This document shows positions 6,471 to 13,502 of a stretch of DNA of 13,575 bases, piece after piece (positions within the stretch are counted from its first letter, which is position 1; every line of letters begins with the position of its first letter). The stretch is taken from positions 1 through 13,575 of the forward strand of contig CALBKH010000109.1 of the NCBI GenBank assembly GCA_937892955.1. Reading direction: 5' to 3'. The notes below the pieces were generated by a model. That model saw nothing but the letters and a program-made list of their open reading frames with translations, did not search any database and had not been told where the DNA came from. The translations under genes and the position numbers were made by a program. Source of the stretch: an uncultured Alphaproteobacteria bacterium (GTDB taxonomy: Bacteria; Pseudomonadota; Alphaproteobacteria; Rhizobiales; Ancalomicrobiaceae).

Positions 6471-7187
6471 TCACGCCGTCGCGGCCGGGCCGATCGTCAG
6501 TTCGACCGGCGGCAGGCCTTCGATCTCGCCGACGAGGTGGTCGCCGGGAACGACGGCGGCGACGCCCGACGGCGTGCCGGTGTAGATCAGATCGCCCGGC
6601 ACCAGCCGGTAGAAGCGCGACAGGTAGGAAACGAGTTCCGGCACGCTCCACACCATGTCGCCGAGACGCGAGGTCTGCCGTGTCGCTCCGCCGACGGTGA
6701 GCGCGATGCGCTGCGGTCCGACCGCACCGAACGCCGCCGCGCGCACGATCGACCCGATCACCGCGCCGTTGTCGAAATTCTTGCCGAAGTCCCAGGGCCG
6801 CGCCTTGGCCTTGGCCTGGCCCTGCAGGTCGCGCCGGGTCATGTCGAGGCCGGCCGCATAGCCGAAGACGGCGTCCATCGCCCGCTCGACCGGCACGTCG
6901 AAGGCTTCACGACCGATGGCGACGACGAATTCCATCTCGTGGTGGAAATCGTTCGTGCCCTGCGGATAGGGGATGGTGGCGCCGGACGCGACGAGCGTGC
7001 CGGCGTCCTTGAGGAAATAGAACGGCGCTTCGCGGTCGACCTCCGCCCCCATCTCCTTGGCGTGTTCGGCGTAGTTGCGGCCGACGCAGAAGATGCGGGC
7101 GACGGGGAAGCGTGCCGTCTCGCCTACGACGGCGACGGTCGGCAGGGGGCGCGGCGGGAACAGCAGAGCGTCGGTGGAGGTCGTCAC
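6471..7187 (-). CDS. fumarylacetoacetate hydrolase (FAH) family protein
   Basis: The family cleaves C-C bonds in 2,4-diketo acids (fumarylpyruvate or acylpyruvate hydrolases) or decarboxylates oxaloacetate, with a divalent metal. The 238-aa protein has CVGRNYAEHA at 34-43, HHEMEF with metal-ligand Glu84 and Glu86, then GYAAGLDMTRRDLQ with the third ligand Asp115, and TGTPSGVAAVVPGD near the C-terminus. The short length fits the fumarylpyruvate-hydrolase-like subgroup. The usual FxKP motif reads FLKD here (residues 58-61). The start is a GTG, with AAGGA eight bases upstream. It is divergent from the FadB-type gene. The substrate cannot be named from the sequence: aromatic-ring (gentisate/homogentisate) catabolism is possible, but no partner genes are nearby. 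Confidence 0.85.
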   Translation of the reverse strand: MTTSTDALLFPPRPLPTVAVVGETARFPVARIFCVGRNYAEHAKEMGAEVDREAPFYFLKDAGTLVASGATIPYPQGTNDFHHEMEFVVAIGREAFDVPVERAMDAVFGYAAGLDMTRRDLQGQAKAKARPWDFGKNFDNGAVIGSIVRAAAFGAVGPQRIALTVGGATRQTSRLGDMVWSVPELVSYLSRFYRLVPGDLIYTGTPSGVAAVVPGDHLVGEIEGLPPVELTIGPAATA

Positions 7188-7441
7188 GGGAGAGATCCTT
7201 CTCGGCCGCGATCGGTCGATCCGGCGGCAGCCCGCGAGCTTTCGGGCACGACCGCACCGCCGTCAAGCCACCGCCCGCAGGCCGTCGTCCTCGGGTCCCG
7301 TCCGGCGAACCTCCGTCGTCGTGGTCCCGCGGCGCCATCGTCGCTCCGCCGCGCGGACGAAGCGCCGCCGCGACGCGCCCGCCTCCCTCCGTCTTGTCCG
7401 TCGGGCGAGTTCTTTCGCGGTCGCGATGCGAACAAGTGAAA

Positions 7442-7458
7442 CGATCCGTAGCGGATCG
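7442..7458. promoter_or_regulatory. 17-base palindrome, possible operator
   Basis: CGATCCG-TAG-CGGATCG is a perfect 7-bp inverted repeat with a three-base centre, about 165 bp before the FadB-type start. It is preceded by a locally less GC-rich stretch (GCGAACAAGTGAAA). Size and symmetry suit a TetR- or GntR-type operator, but no cognate regulator is adjacent. Confidence 0.35.
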
Positions 7459-7547
7459 CCTTGATGCGGTCGCCGCCACTGCCCATCCTGACGCCCGTGT
7501 CGGTCCGTCGAGCGGGCCGACGCCGGTCCCGCCGACCGCAGGGGGCG

Positions 7548-7587
7548 GACCGGAACCGGTCGTCGCCCGATGTCTCGAGACCGGTCT
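7548..7587. promoter_or_regulatory. two GACCGG/CCGGTC palindromes upstream of the FadB-type gene
   Basis: GACCGG-AA-CCGGTC (7548-7561) and AGACCGGTCT (7578-7587) share the GACCGG/CCGGTC half-sites. Their centres are 28 bp apart, and the second ends 34 bp before the ATG. They could be paired operator sites, but GC-rich composition makes short palindromes of this kind fairly easy to find by chance. Confidence 0.3.
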
Positions 7588-7621
7588 TCACCGACCCTGG
7601 GCTCCGGATCGCCACCGCGCC

Positions 7622-9598
7622 ATGACCGACACGCTGTCCCCGCTCGCCTCCGATCTCGTCCGCTGGACCCTCGTCGACGGCGTCGCCCTCGTCACCATCG
7701 ACAATCCGCCGGTCAACGCCGCCGCCCGCGAGGTCCGCGCCGGTGTTCTCGAGGCGATGACCCGGGCGGCCGCCGATCCGCGCATCGCCGCCGTGGTGAT
7801 CGCCGCAGCCGGCCGCACCTTCGTTGCCGGCGCCGACATCCGCGAGTTCGGCAAACCGCCGATCGAGCCCTACCTGCCCGACGTCTGCGCCGCGATCGAA
7901 GCATCGCCGAAGCCGGTCGTCGCCGCGCTCCACGGCACCGCCCTCGGCGGTGGTTGCGAACTGGCGCTCGCCGCCCACGCCCGCATCGCCGCGCCGGGCA
8001 CCAGATTCGCCCAGCCCGAGATCGACCTCGGTATCGTCCCCGGCGCCGGCGCCACCCAGCGTCTGCCGCGTCTTGTCGGCATGACCGCCGCGATCGAAAT
8101 GGTCGGCGGCGGTCGACGGCTCGCGGCCGAAGAGGCGGCGCGTTTCGGTCTGGTCGACGCCGTCGCCGACGGCGACCTCGTCGAGACGGCGATCGCCCAT
8201 GCCCGCGGCCTCGTCGGCAAGCCGCCCCGCCGCACCCGCGATCTCGCCGTTCCCGCCTTCGACCGCGCCGAAGCGGACGCCGCGGTCGCCCGGATCGAGA
8301 GCAGAGCGCGCGGTCAGATCTCGCCGGGCGAAGCGGCGCGCCTCGCCCTCGCCGCCGCCGACCTCCCCTTCGACGACGGCATGGCGCGCGAACGCGCCAC
8401 CTTCCTGCGCCTCGTCGCCTCCGACGAAGCCGCCGCGTTGCGCCACGTCTTCTTCGCCGAGCGCGAGGCCGCCAAGATCGACCGCATCGCCGGTGTCGCG
8501 CCCGCTCCGGTGACCCGCTTCGGCGTCGTCGGCGCCGGCACCATGGGCGCCGGCATCGCGGTGGCCGCGGTCGATGCCGGTTACGACGTCATCGTCGTCG
8601 AGATGAACGACGAAGCGCTCGCCAAGGGCCGCGAGCGCATCGCCGGCATCTGGGCACGATCGGTGAAGTCCGGCCGGCTGAGCGAGGCGGCTGCGGCCGA
8701 GAAGCTCGAGAAGATCCGCTTCGCCGCCGATCTCGCCGCCCTGGCCGACGCCGATCTGGTGGTCGAGGCGGTGTTCGACGACCTCGCGGTGAAGCGCGAC
8801 CTCTTCGCCCGCCTCGCCGCGGTCGTCCGCGCCGACTGTGTGCTCGCCACCAACACCTCCTATCTCGATCCGAACGCCATCGGCGAGGGCTCGGCCCATC
8901 CCGAGCGGTTGGTCGGCCTGCACTTCTTCTCGCCCGCCAACGTCATGCGCCTCACCGAGGTGGTCGACACCGCCACCACCTCGCCGGTCACCTTGGCGAC
9001 CGCGGTCGCGGTGGCGAAGAAGCTCGGCAAACTGCCGATCGTCACCGGCGTCTGCGAGGGCTTCGTCGGCAACCGCATCTGGGCGGTGTTCCGTCGCGAA
9101 TGCGAATTCCTGCTGGAGGAAGGGGCGCTGCCCCACGAGATCGACGCGGCGCTGGAGGACTTCGGCCTGCCGATGGGTCCCTTCGCCGTCTTCGATCTCT
9201 CCGGCCTCGACATCGCCTGGAGCTTGCGCAAGCGCAAGGCGGCGGCCCGCTCGCCCGACGAGCGCTACGTCGCCATCGCCGACCGGCTCTGCGAGATGGG
9301 CCGCTTCGGCCAGAAGACCGGCGCCGGCTGGTACGCCTACGACGGCGGTCGAAAGTCGGTCGATCCGCTCGTCGCGCGCCTGTGTGAAGAGGAATCGGCG
9401 AAGAAGGGCATCACCCGCCGCGGCTTCACGGCGCAAGAGATCGTCGAGCGGCTGGTCGGCGTCATGGGAGCCGAGGGCGAGAAGATCCTCGCCGAGGGCA
9501 TCGCGGCGCGGGCCTCCGACATTGATCTCGTCTTCATCACCGGCTACGGCTGGCCGCGCCGGCTCGGCGGCCCGATGTACCGCACCGGCCATCGCTGA
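7622..9598 (+). CDS. FadB-type enoyl-CoA hydratase/3-hydroxyacyl-CoA dehydrogenase
   Basis: This fused enzyme hydrates 2-enoyl-CoA and then oxidises the 3-hydroxyacyl-CoA with NAD+, two steps of beta-oxidation. In this 658-aa protein the crotonase domain (about 10-200) has the oxyanion-hole segment AGADI at 69-73 and both catalytic glutamates, Glu113 in GGGCEL and Glu133 in PEIDLG. They have the same 20-residue spacing as FadB Glu119/Glu139. The NAD-binding Rossmann motif GAGTMG is at 304-309, the catalytic His434 is in HFFSPANVMRL, and CEGFVGNRI starts at 478. The chosen ATG gives the normal family N-terminus, although the frame is open upstream and no clear ribosome-binding site is seen. 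The protein ends GGPMYRTGHR, where relatives continue for roughly 40-50 residues, so the second C-terminal dehydrogenase helical unit is cut short. It may process crotonyl-CoA from lysine or general fatty acids. Confidence 0.93.
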   Translation: MTDTLSPLASDLVRWTLVDGVALVTIDNPPVNAAAREVRAGVLEAMTRAAADPRIAAVVIAAAGRTFVAGADIREFGKPPIEPYLPDVCAAIEASPKPVVAALHGTALGGGCELALAAHARIAAPGTRFAQPEIDLGIVPGAGATQRLPRLVGMTAAIEMVGGGRRLAAEEAARFGLVDAVADGDLVETAIAHARGLVGKPPRRTRDLAVPAFDRAEADAAVARIESRARGQISPGEAARLALAAADLPFDDGMARERATFLRLVASDEAAALRHVFFAEREAAKIDRIAGVAPAPVTRFGVVGAGTMGAGIAVAAVDAGYDVIVVEMNDEALAKGRERIAGIWARSVKSGRLSEAAAAEKLEKIRFAADLAALADADLVVEAVFDDLAVKRDLFARLAAVVRADCVLATNTSYLDPNAIGEGSAHPERLVGLHFFSPANVMRLTEVVDTATTSPVTLATAVAVAKKLGKLPIVTGVCEGFVGNRIWAVFRRECEFLLEEGALPHEIDAALEDFGLPMGPFAVFDLSGLDIAWSLRKRKAAARSPDERYVAIADRLCEMGRFGQKTGAGWYAYDGGRKSVDPLVARLCEEESAKKGITRRGFTAQEIVERLVGVMGAEGEKILAEGIAARASDIDLVFITGYGWPRRLGGPMYRTGHR

Positions 9599-9635
9599 GC
9601 CGGATCGGCGCGTCGGCGCGAGGCCCGAAAACGAA

Positions 9636-9659
9636 ACGGCCGGGCGCGAGCCCGGCCGT
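9636..9659. terminator. bidirectional terminator between convergent genes
   Basis: ACGGCCGGGC (9636-9645) and GCCCGGCCGT (9650-9659) form a perfect 10-bp stem closed by a GCGA loop (GNRA type on the plus strand). On the minus strand the stem is followed by TTCGTTTT, a reasonable T-tract for ending the uspA transcript. On the plus strand CGTCGTT follows, which is weaker. It lies 37 bp after the FadB-type stop and 21 bp after the uspA stop. Confidence 0.8.
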
Positions 9660-9680
9660 CGTCGTTCGGAACCCTGTTCT

Positions 9681-10490
9681 TCAGTGCGAGAAAAGCACCG
9701 GCAGCGTCATGTGGCGCATGACGTAGCGGGTGCCGGAGCCGCGACCGAGGAAGGCGAAGCCGGTGTGGTCGAAGGCGCCGATCGCCATCAGATCGGCCGA
9801 GTGGTCGGCGGCCTGATTGAGCAACGTGTCCATCAGCTTCACCTCCTCCACCACCGCGGTGTGGTAGTGGGCGGTCACGCCGTGGGCGGCGAGCTGGTCG
9901 AGCAACAGATGCGAGAATTCGTCGGTCGGGTCGCCGTGGCGGCCGGCCTGCACCACCTGCGCCTCGGCCTTCGGCTGGACCAGCGGCAGCGCGTCGCACA
10001 GCGCCCGCGCCGCGCCGCGCGAGCGATGCCAGGCGAAGATCGGGCGATGGCCGATGTCGTCGAAATGCCCGGCATAGGGGATCATCAGCACCGGCCGACC
10101 GCACTCCAGAACGATCTGCTCCGGCAGATCGCCGGGCACACGGCCGCCCTCTTCGATCTGGCCGAGGATCACCAGGTCGAAATGGCGGGCGATCTCGGTG
10201 GCGCGGACCAGAATCTCGTGCTCGCTGCCACGATTGACGTCGAGGAATCGTGCCTTGTCGCCGAGCGATGCGGCGACCTCGGTGAAGGCCTTCTCCGCCG
10301 CGCCGGCCCGGGCGAGGTGGTCCTCGCTCGGCCAGGAGACCACCACCCCGACCTGATGGGCATGCGAGGTCTCGGCGAAGAGGCCGGTGAGGCGGGCGCC
10401 GTGGCGCGCGGCGAGCTTGACCGCCAACGCCGTCCGCACCGCGCACCGCGGGCTCGAATCGAGATGAACCAGGATGTTGGCGAGCGTCAT
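9681..10490 (-). CDS. tandem-domain universal stress protein (UspA family)
   Basis: A 269-aa cytoplasmic protein with two Usp folds. The first (about 1-140) starts TLANILVHLDSS with ALKLA-like helix AVKLAARHGARLTGLFAE, and contains DLVILGQ and RPVLMIPYAG. The second (about 145-269) ends in ADLMAIGAFDHTG and VMRHMTLPVLFSH, the typical Usp C-terminus. In the second domain the ATP-binding G-2x-G-9x-G(S/T) pattern is incomplete, because the second glycine position is Asp in GAFD. It may therefore not bind ATP in the standard way. The ATG at 10490 is chosen over an upstream in-frame start at 10529 because AGAGGA lies six bases before it and the Usp fold begins there. No role more specific than stress response can be read. 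Confidence 0.88.
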   Translation of the reverse strand: MTLANILVHLDSSPRCAVRTALAVKLAARHGARLTGLFAETSHAHQVGVVVSWPSEDHLARAGAAEKAFTEVAASLGDKARFLDVNRGSEHEILVRATEIARHFDLVILGQIEEGGRVPGDLPEQIVLECGRPVLMIPYAGHFDDIGHRPIFAWHRSRGAARALCDALPLVQPKAEAQVVQAGRHGDPTDEFSHLLLDQLAAHGVTAHYHTAVVEEVKLMDTLLNQAADHSADLMAIGAFDHTGFAFLGRGSGTRYVMRHMTLPVLFSH

Positions 10491-10752
10491 GGCGTTCCTC
10501 TTGTTCTCGTCGCGACGGTCGTCGGGCACCCGTCCGCGGTTCTTGTCGCCGAGTCACTTTCTCCGATCCGACGTGGCGGGACAGCGGGAGACGAGTTCGT
10601 ATCTCGAACAAATCTCCGCCTTCGCTGCCCCCTCGGACGCCGGCGCGTCGATCGATCGGATCGGCTCCGGATACTGCCACCGTTCGCCGCTGCCCGCCAA
10701 TGCGGAGGAGCGCGGCCGCCATTCGTTCCGACTAGAACGGTGTGGCGAGCGA
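10491..10752. other. uspA upstream region
   Basis: 262 bp between the lysR stop and the uspA start, both on the minus strand. No gene is supported. GTTCG-TATCT-CGAAC (10595-10609) is an inverted repeat about 105 bp before uspA and may be an operator. CGTTC and GAACG (10724-10739) form only a weak hairpin after lysR. I found no convincing promoter boxes. Confidence 0.35.
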
Positions 10753-11682
10753 TCACGGTCCGGCAGCGAGCGGAGGCGACGGGGAGGCATCCGCCTTCGC
10801 TTCCGCCACGATCCACTCTTCGAAGGCCTTGAGCAGCGCCGAGCGACCTTTCGAGGCCGGATGGACGACGTAATAGGCGCTGCGCGTGGCCAGCGGCTCG
10901 GGGAAGAGCTGCACGAGGCGGCCCGACGCCAGTTCCTCTTCGATCAGGAAGCGCGGCACCAGCGCCGCACCCATGCCGCAGGCCGCGGCCTCCGCCACCA
11001 TCGAGAACTGATCGAGCCGCGGCCCCCGCCACGCCGCCTCGGTGGCGACGCCGACCGAGGCGAACCAGTCGGCCCAGGCCGACGGTCGGGTCGACTGGTG
11101 GAGGAGCGGCAGCGCGGCGAGATCGGCACGGGTCGAAAGCCCGCGAGCGGTGAGCCAGTCCGGCGGTCCGACCGGCACCACCTCCTCGTCCATCAGATGC
11201 TCCAGCACGCCGCCGGCCCACACCGGCTGGCCGACGTGGATCGCCGCGTCGAACGGCTCGTCGGCGAAGTCGAAGGGTTCGATGCGGGCGGCGAGATCGA
11301 CGGTGACGTCCGGGTTGAGTGCCAGGAAGCGCGGCAATCGCGGCACCAGCCAACGCGTCCCGAAGGTCGGGAGCACCGCCAGCTCCAGGACACCGCGGGT
11401 GCCGGCGAAGCCCATCACCCGGTGAGTGGCGTCGCCGAGATCGCCGAGCGAGCGCCGCACGTCGGCGAGATAGGCCCGCCCCGCCTCCGACAGCACCACG
11501 CGCTGCCGGACCCGCTCGAACAGCGCCACCCCCACCACCTCCTCGAGGGTGCGGATCTGCCGGCTGACGGCGCTCTGGGTGAGGTTCAGTTCCTCCGCCG
11601 CGCGCGAGAAACTCTCGTGGCGGGCGGCGCATTCGAAGGCCACCAGCGATCCGATGGGGGGCAGGAAGCCGCGGCGGTACAT
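10753..11682 (-). CDS. LysR-type transcriptional regulator (GcvA-like)
   Basis: A 309-aa LysR-family regulator with a normal length. The N-terminal winged helix-turn-helix is at about 10-70, with FSRAAEELNLTQSAVSRQIRTLE at 25-47 as the HTH itself. A linker and an effector-binding domain (about 93-300) follow. The MYRRGFLPPIGSLVAFECAAR opening and the VVHPASKGRSALLKAFEEWI ending resemble the GcvA/AmpR branch. It is divergent from amaB with 148 bp between them, the classic LysR arrangement, so it probably regulates amaB and perhaps gcdH. Its start codon overlaps a cluster of ATTCAT repeats, which suggests autoregulation. The inducer cannot be deduced; a lysine-pathway intermediate is a guess. 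The Shine-Dalgarno sequence is weak. Confidence 0.9.
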   Translation of the reverse strand: MYRRGFLPPIGSLVAFECAARHESFSRAAEELNLTQSAVSRQIRTLEEVVGVALFERVRQRVVLSEAGRAYLADVRRSLGDLGDATHRVMGFAGTRGVLELAVLPTFGTRWLVPRLPRFLALNPDVTVDLAARIEPFDFADEPFDAAIHVGQPVWAGGVLEHLMDEEVVPVGPPDWLTARGLSTRADLAALPLLHQSTRPSAWADWFASVGVATEAAWRGPRLDQFSMVAEAAACGMGAALVPRFLIEEELASGRLVQLFPEPLATRSAYYVVHPASKGRSALLKAFEEWIVAEAKADASPSPPLAAGP

Positions 11683-11830
11683 GATGATTCATTCCGAAAA
11701 TTCATGATGTCGTGAGAATTTCTCGCTTCAAACCGGTCCTGTCGAGCGGAATATTCATGACCTCGCGCGCGGCGGTCGGTCGGTCGATCGCCGCGGCGGT
11801 TTTCTTCGTTCGGACCATGAGGTGGCGCCC
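11683..11830. promoter_or_regulatory. divergent lysR/amaB control region
   Basis: This short stretch is visibly more AT-rich than its surroundings. ATTCAT occurs at 11687-11692, 11700-11705 and 11753-11758, the last two as ATTCATGA. GAGAA-T-TTCTC (11714-11724) is a perfect small palindrome, and ATTC-N12-GAAT spans 11700-11719, similar in size to a LysR T-N11-A box. Towards amaB, TTCAAA (11727-11732) and AATATT (11750-11755) have 17-bp spacing and could be the promoter. GAGG at 11819-11822 is the likely ribosome-binding site of amaB. Confidence 0.45.
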
Positions 11831-13372
11831 ATGTCGGTTCATCAGACGCTCGCGGCCGAGACCCACGAGCTGCTCGCCGCCCTCGGCGTCGATCGCGCCC
11901 ACTACACCGACGGCACCCTGGTGGTGACCTCGCCGATCACCGGCGAGGAGATCGGCCGCGTCGTCGAGCACGAGACCGAGGAAGCGGAGGCCGCCATCGG
12001 CCGTGCCGACGCCGCCTTCCGCGCCTGGCGGCTGGTGCCCTCTCCCAAGCGCGGCGAACTGGTCCGGCTGCTCGGCGAGGAGCTGCGCGCCCACAAGGCC
12101 GAACTCGGCCGCCTCGTCACCATCGAGGCCGGCAAGATCGTCTCGGAGGGCCTCGGCGAGGTCCAGGAGATGATCGACATCTGCGATTTCGCCGTCGGCC
12201 TGTCGCGCCAGCTCTACGGCCTGACCATCGCCACCGAGCGCCCCGGTCACCGCATGATGGAAACCTGGCACCCGATCGGCCCGGTCGGCGTCATCTCCGC
12301 CTTCAACTTCCCCGTCGCGGTGTGGTCGTGGAACGCCGCGCTCGCCATCGTCTGCGGCGATTCGGTCGTCTGGAAGCCGTCGGAGAAGACGCCGCTGACG
12401 GCGCTCGCCGTCGTCGCCCTGTTCGAGCGGGCGGTGGCGCGCTACCGCGCCGAGGGCAACACCGCGCCGGATCATCTCGTCGAACTGATCAACGGCTCGC
12501 GTCACATCGGCGAGGTGCTGGTCGAGGATCCGCGCGTCCCGGTCCTCTCGGCGACCGGCTCGACCGCCATGGGCCGGGTCGTCGGCCCCAAGCTCGCCAA
12601 GCGCTTCGCCCGGGCGATCCTCGAGCTCGGCGGCAACAACGCGGCGATCGTCTGCCCCTCCGCCGATCTCGATCTGGCGCTCAGGGCGATCGCCTTTTCG
12701 GCGATCGGCACCGCCGGCCAGCGCTGCACCACGCTGCGCCGCCTCTTCGTCCACGATTCGATCTACGACACGCTGGTGACCCGGCTGCGCCGCGCCTACG
12801 CCTCGGTCAAGGTCGGCGATCCCTCGCAGTCCGAGACCCTGATCGGTCCGCTCATCGACGCCGACGCTTACACCCGCATGCAGAAGGCGCTGGAGGCGGC
12901 GCGCGAGGCCGGCGGCACCATCACCGGCGGCAATCGCATCGCCCTCCAGGGCTACGACAACGGCTTCTACGTCGCCCCGGCGCTGGTCGAGATGCCGTCG
13001 CAGTCCGGTCCGGTCACCGAGGAGACCTTCGCCCCGATCCTCTACGTCATGCGTTACACCAAGTTCGAGACCGCGGTGAAGCTCAACAACGCCGTGCCGC
13101 AGGGCCTGTCGTCGTCGATCTTCACCTCCGACCTGCGCGAGGCCGAGGCCTTCGTCTCCGACACCGGTTCCGACTGCGGCATCGCCAACGTCAACATCGG
13201 TCCCTCCGGAGCCGAGATCGGCGGCGCCTTCGGCGGCGAGAAGGAGACCGGCGGCGGCCGCGAGGCCGGCTCCGACGCCTGGAAGGCCTACATGCGCCGC
13301 GCCACCAACACCGTGAACTATTCCCGTTCGCTGCCGCTCGCCCAGGGCGTCCGGTTCGACGTCGAGAGCTGA
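11831..13372 (+). CDS. amaB: 2-aminoadipate 6-semialdehyde dehydrogenase (ALDH7, antiquitin-like)
   Basis: ALDH7 enzymes (AmaB, antiquitin) oxidise 2-aminoadipate 6-semialdehyde, which is in equilibrium with piperideine-6-carboxylate, to 2-aminoadipate with NAD(P)+ during lysine/pipecolate catabolism. The 513-aa protein matches antiquitin along its whole length: EVQEMIDICDFAVGLSRQLYG, AFNFPVAVWSWN, GSTAMG at 243-248, ELGGNNA with general base Glu265, GTAGQRCTT with nucleophile Cys299, ETFAPILYV, and GGAFGGEKETGGGREAGSDAWK. The Arg immediately before the nucleophile is the ALDH7 feature linked to the aminoadipate carboxylate. ATG 11831 is preferred over GTG 11822 because GAGG lies eight bases before it. 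It is divergent from the LysR gene and followed 130 bp later by gcdH. Family is certain and the substrate very likely. Confidence 0.95.
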   Translation: MSVHQTLAAETHELLAALGVDRAHYTDGTLVVTSPITGEEIGRVVEHETEEAEAAIGRADAAFRAWRLVPSPKRGELVRLLGEELRAHKAELGRLVTIEAGKIVSEGLGEVQEMIDICDFAVGLSRQLYGLTIATERPGHRMMETWHPIGPVGVISAFNFPVAVWSWNAALAIVCGDSVVWKPSEKTPLTALAVVALFERAVARYRAEGNTAPDHLVELINGSRHIGEVLVEDPRVPVLSATGSTAMGRVVGPKLAKRFARAILELGGNNAAIVCPSADLDLALRAIAFSAIGTAGQRCTTLRRLFVHDSIYDTLVTRLRRAYASVKVGDPSQSETLIGPLIDADAYTRMQKALEAAREAGGTITGGNRIALQGYDNGFYVAPALVEMPSQSGPVTEETFAPILYVMRYTKFETAVKLNNAVPQGLSSSIFTSDLREAEAFVSDTGSDCGIANVNIGPSGAEIGGAFGGEKETGGGREAGSDAWKAYMRRATNTVNYSRSLPLAQGVRFDVES

Positions 13373-13386
13373 ATCCGAGCGCGGAA

Positions 13387-13419
13387 GGTCTCGTTCGAGA
13401 CCCGCCGCGTGAGGGCGGG
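13387..13419 (+). terminator. adjacent hairpins after amaB
   Basis: GGTCTC-GTTC-GAGACC (13387-13402) is a perfect 6-bp hairpin, and CCCGCC with GGCGGG (13401-13419) forms another that overlaps it by two bases, so both cannot form fully at once. No T-run follows. They may partly end or attenuate the amaB transcript before gcdH. Confidence 0.35.
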
Positions 13420-13451
13420 CCCGAACGGGCGTCGGCCGGTCGGGCCGTAAT

Positions 13452-13483
13452 GCACCGGTACTTCGGACCCGAAGTTCGGGTGC
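13452..13483. promoter_or_regulatory. 32-base palindrome upstream of gcdH
   Basis: GCACC (13452-13456) and ACTTCGG (13460-13466) pair with CCGAAGT (13469-13475) and GGTGC (13479-13483) around one common centre, giving 12 bp with a symmetric three-base mismatch. A nested palindrome ACCCGAA-G-TTCGGGT covers 13467-13481. It ends eight bases before the gcdH ribosome-binding site. It could be an operator or a 5'-UTR hairpin. Confidence 0.5.
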
Positions 13484-13502
13484 TCAGTGAAGAGGATCCC
13501 CC

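Larger units (their letters stand above)
7188..7621. other. 434-bp gap between divergent genes
   Basis: I see no credible gene. The frames that cross this stretch are upstream continuations of the FadB-type frame or antisense readings, rich in Arg, Pro and Ser. It must hold the promoters of both the FAH-family gene and the FadB-type gene. No convincing -35/-10 pair stands out. Several short palindromes that could be operators are listed separately. Confidence 0.5.

Noticed and set aside
7184..9592. 802-codon minus-strand open frame opposite the FadB-type gene
   Set aside because: Its length comes from the high GC content and lack of stop codons in the antisense frame. The plus-strand protein has every catalytic motif, and the antisense translation resembles nothing.
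8838..10832. 664-codon plus-strand frame running across the FadB-type 3' end and uspA
   Set aside because: It reads the FadB-type gene out of frame and then the antisense of uspA, passing through the convergent terminator. It does not encode the missing FadB C-terminus.
11712..11927. 71-codon frame in the lysR-amaB gap
   Set aside because: It starts on a non-ATG codon within the control region and overlaps the amaB start in another frame. No ribosome-binding site or recognisable motif is seen.
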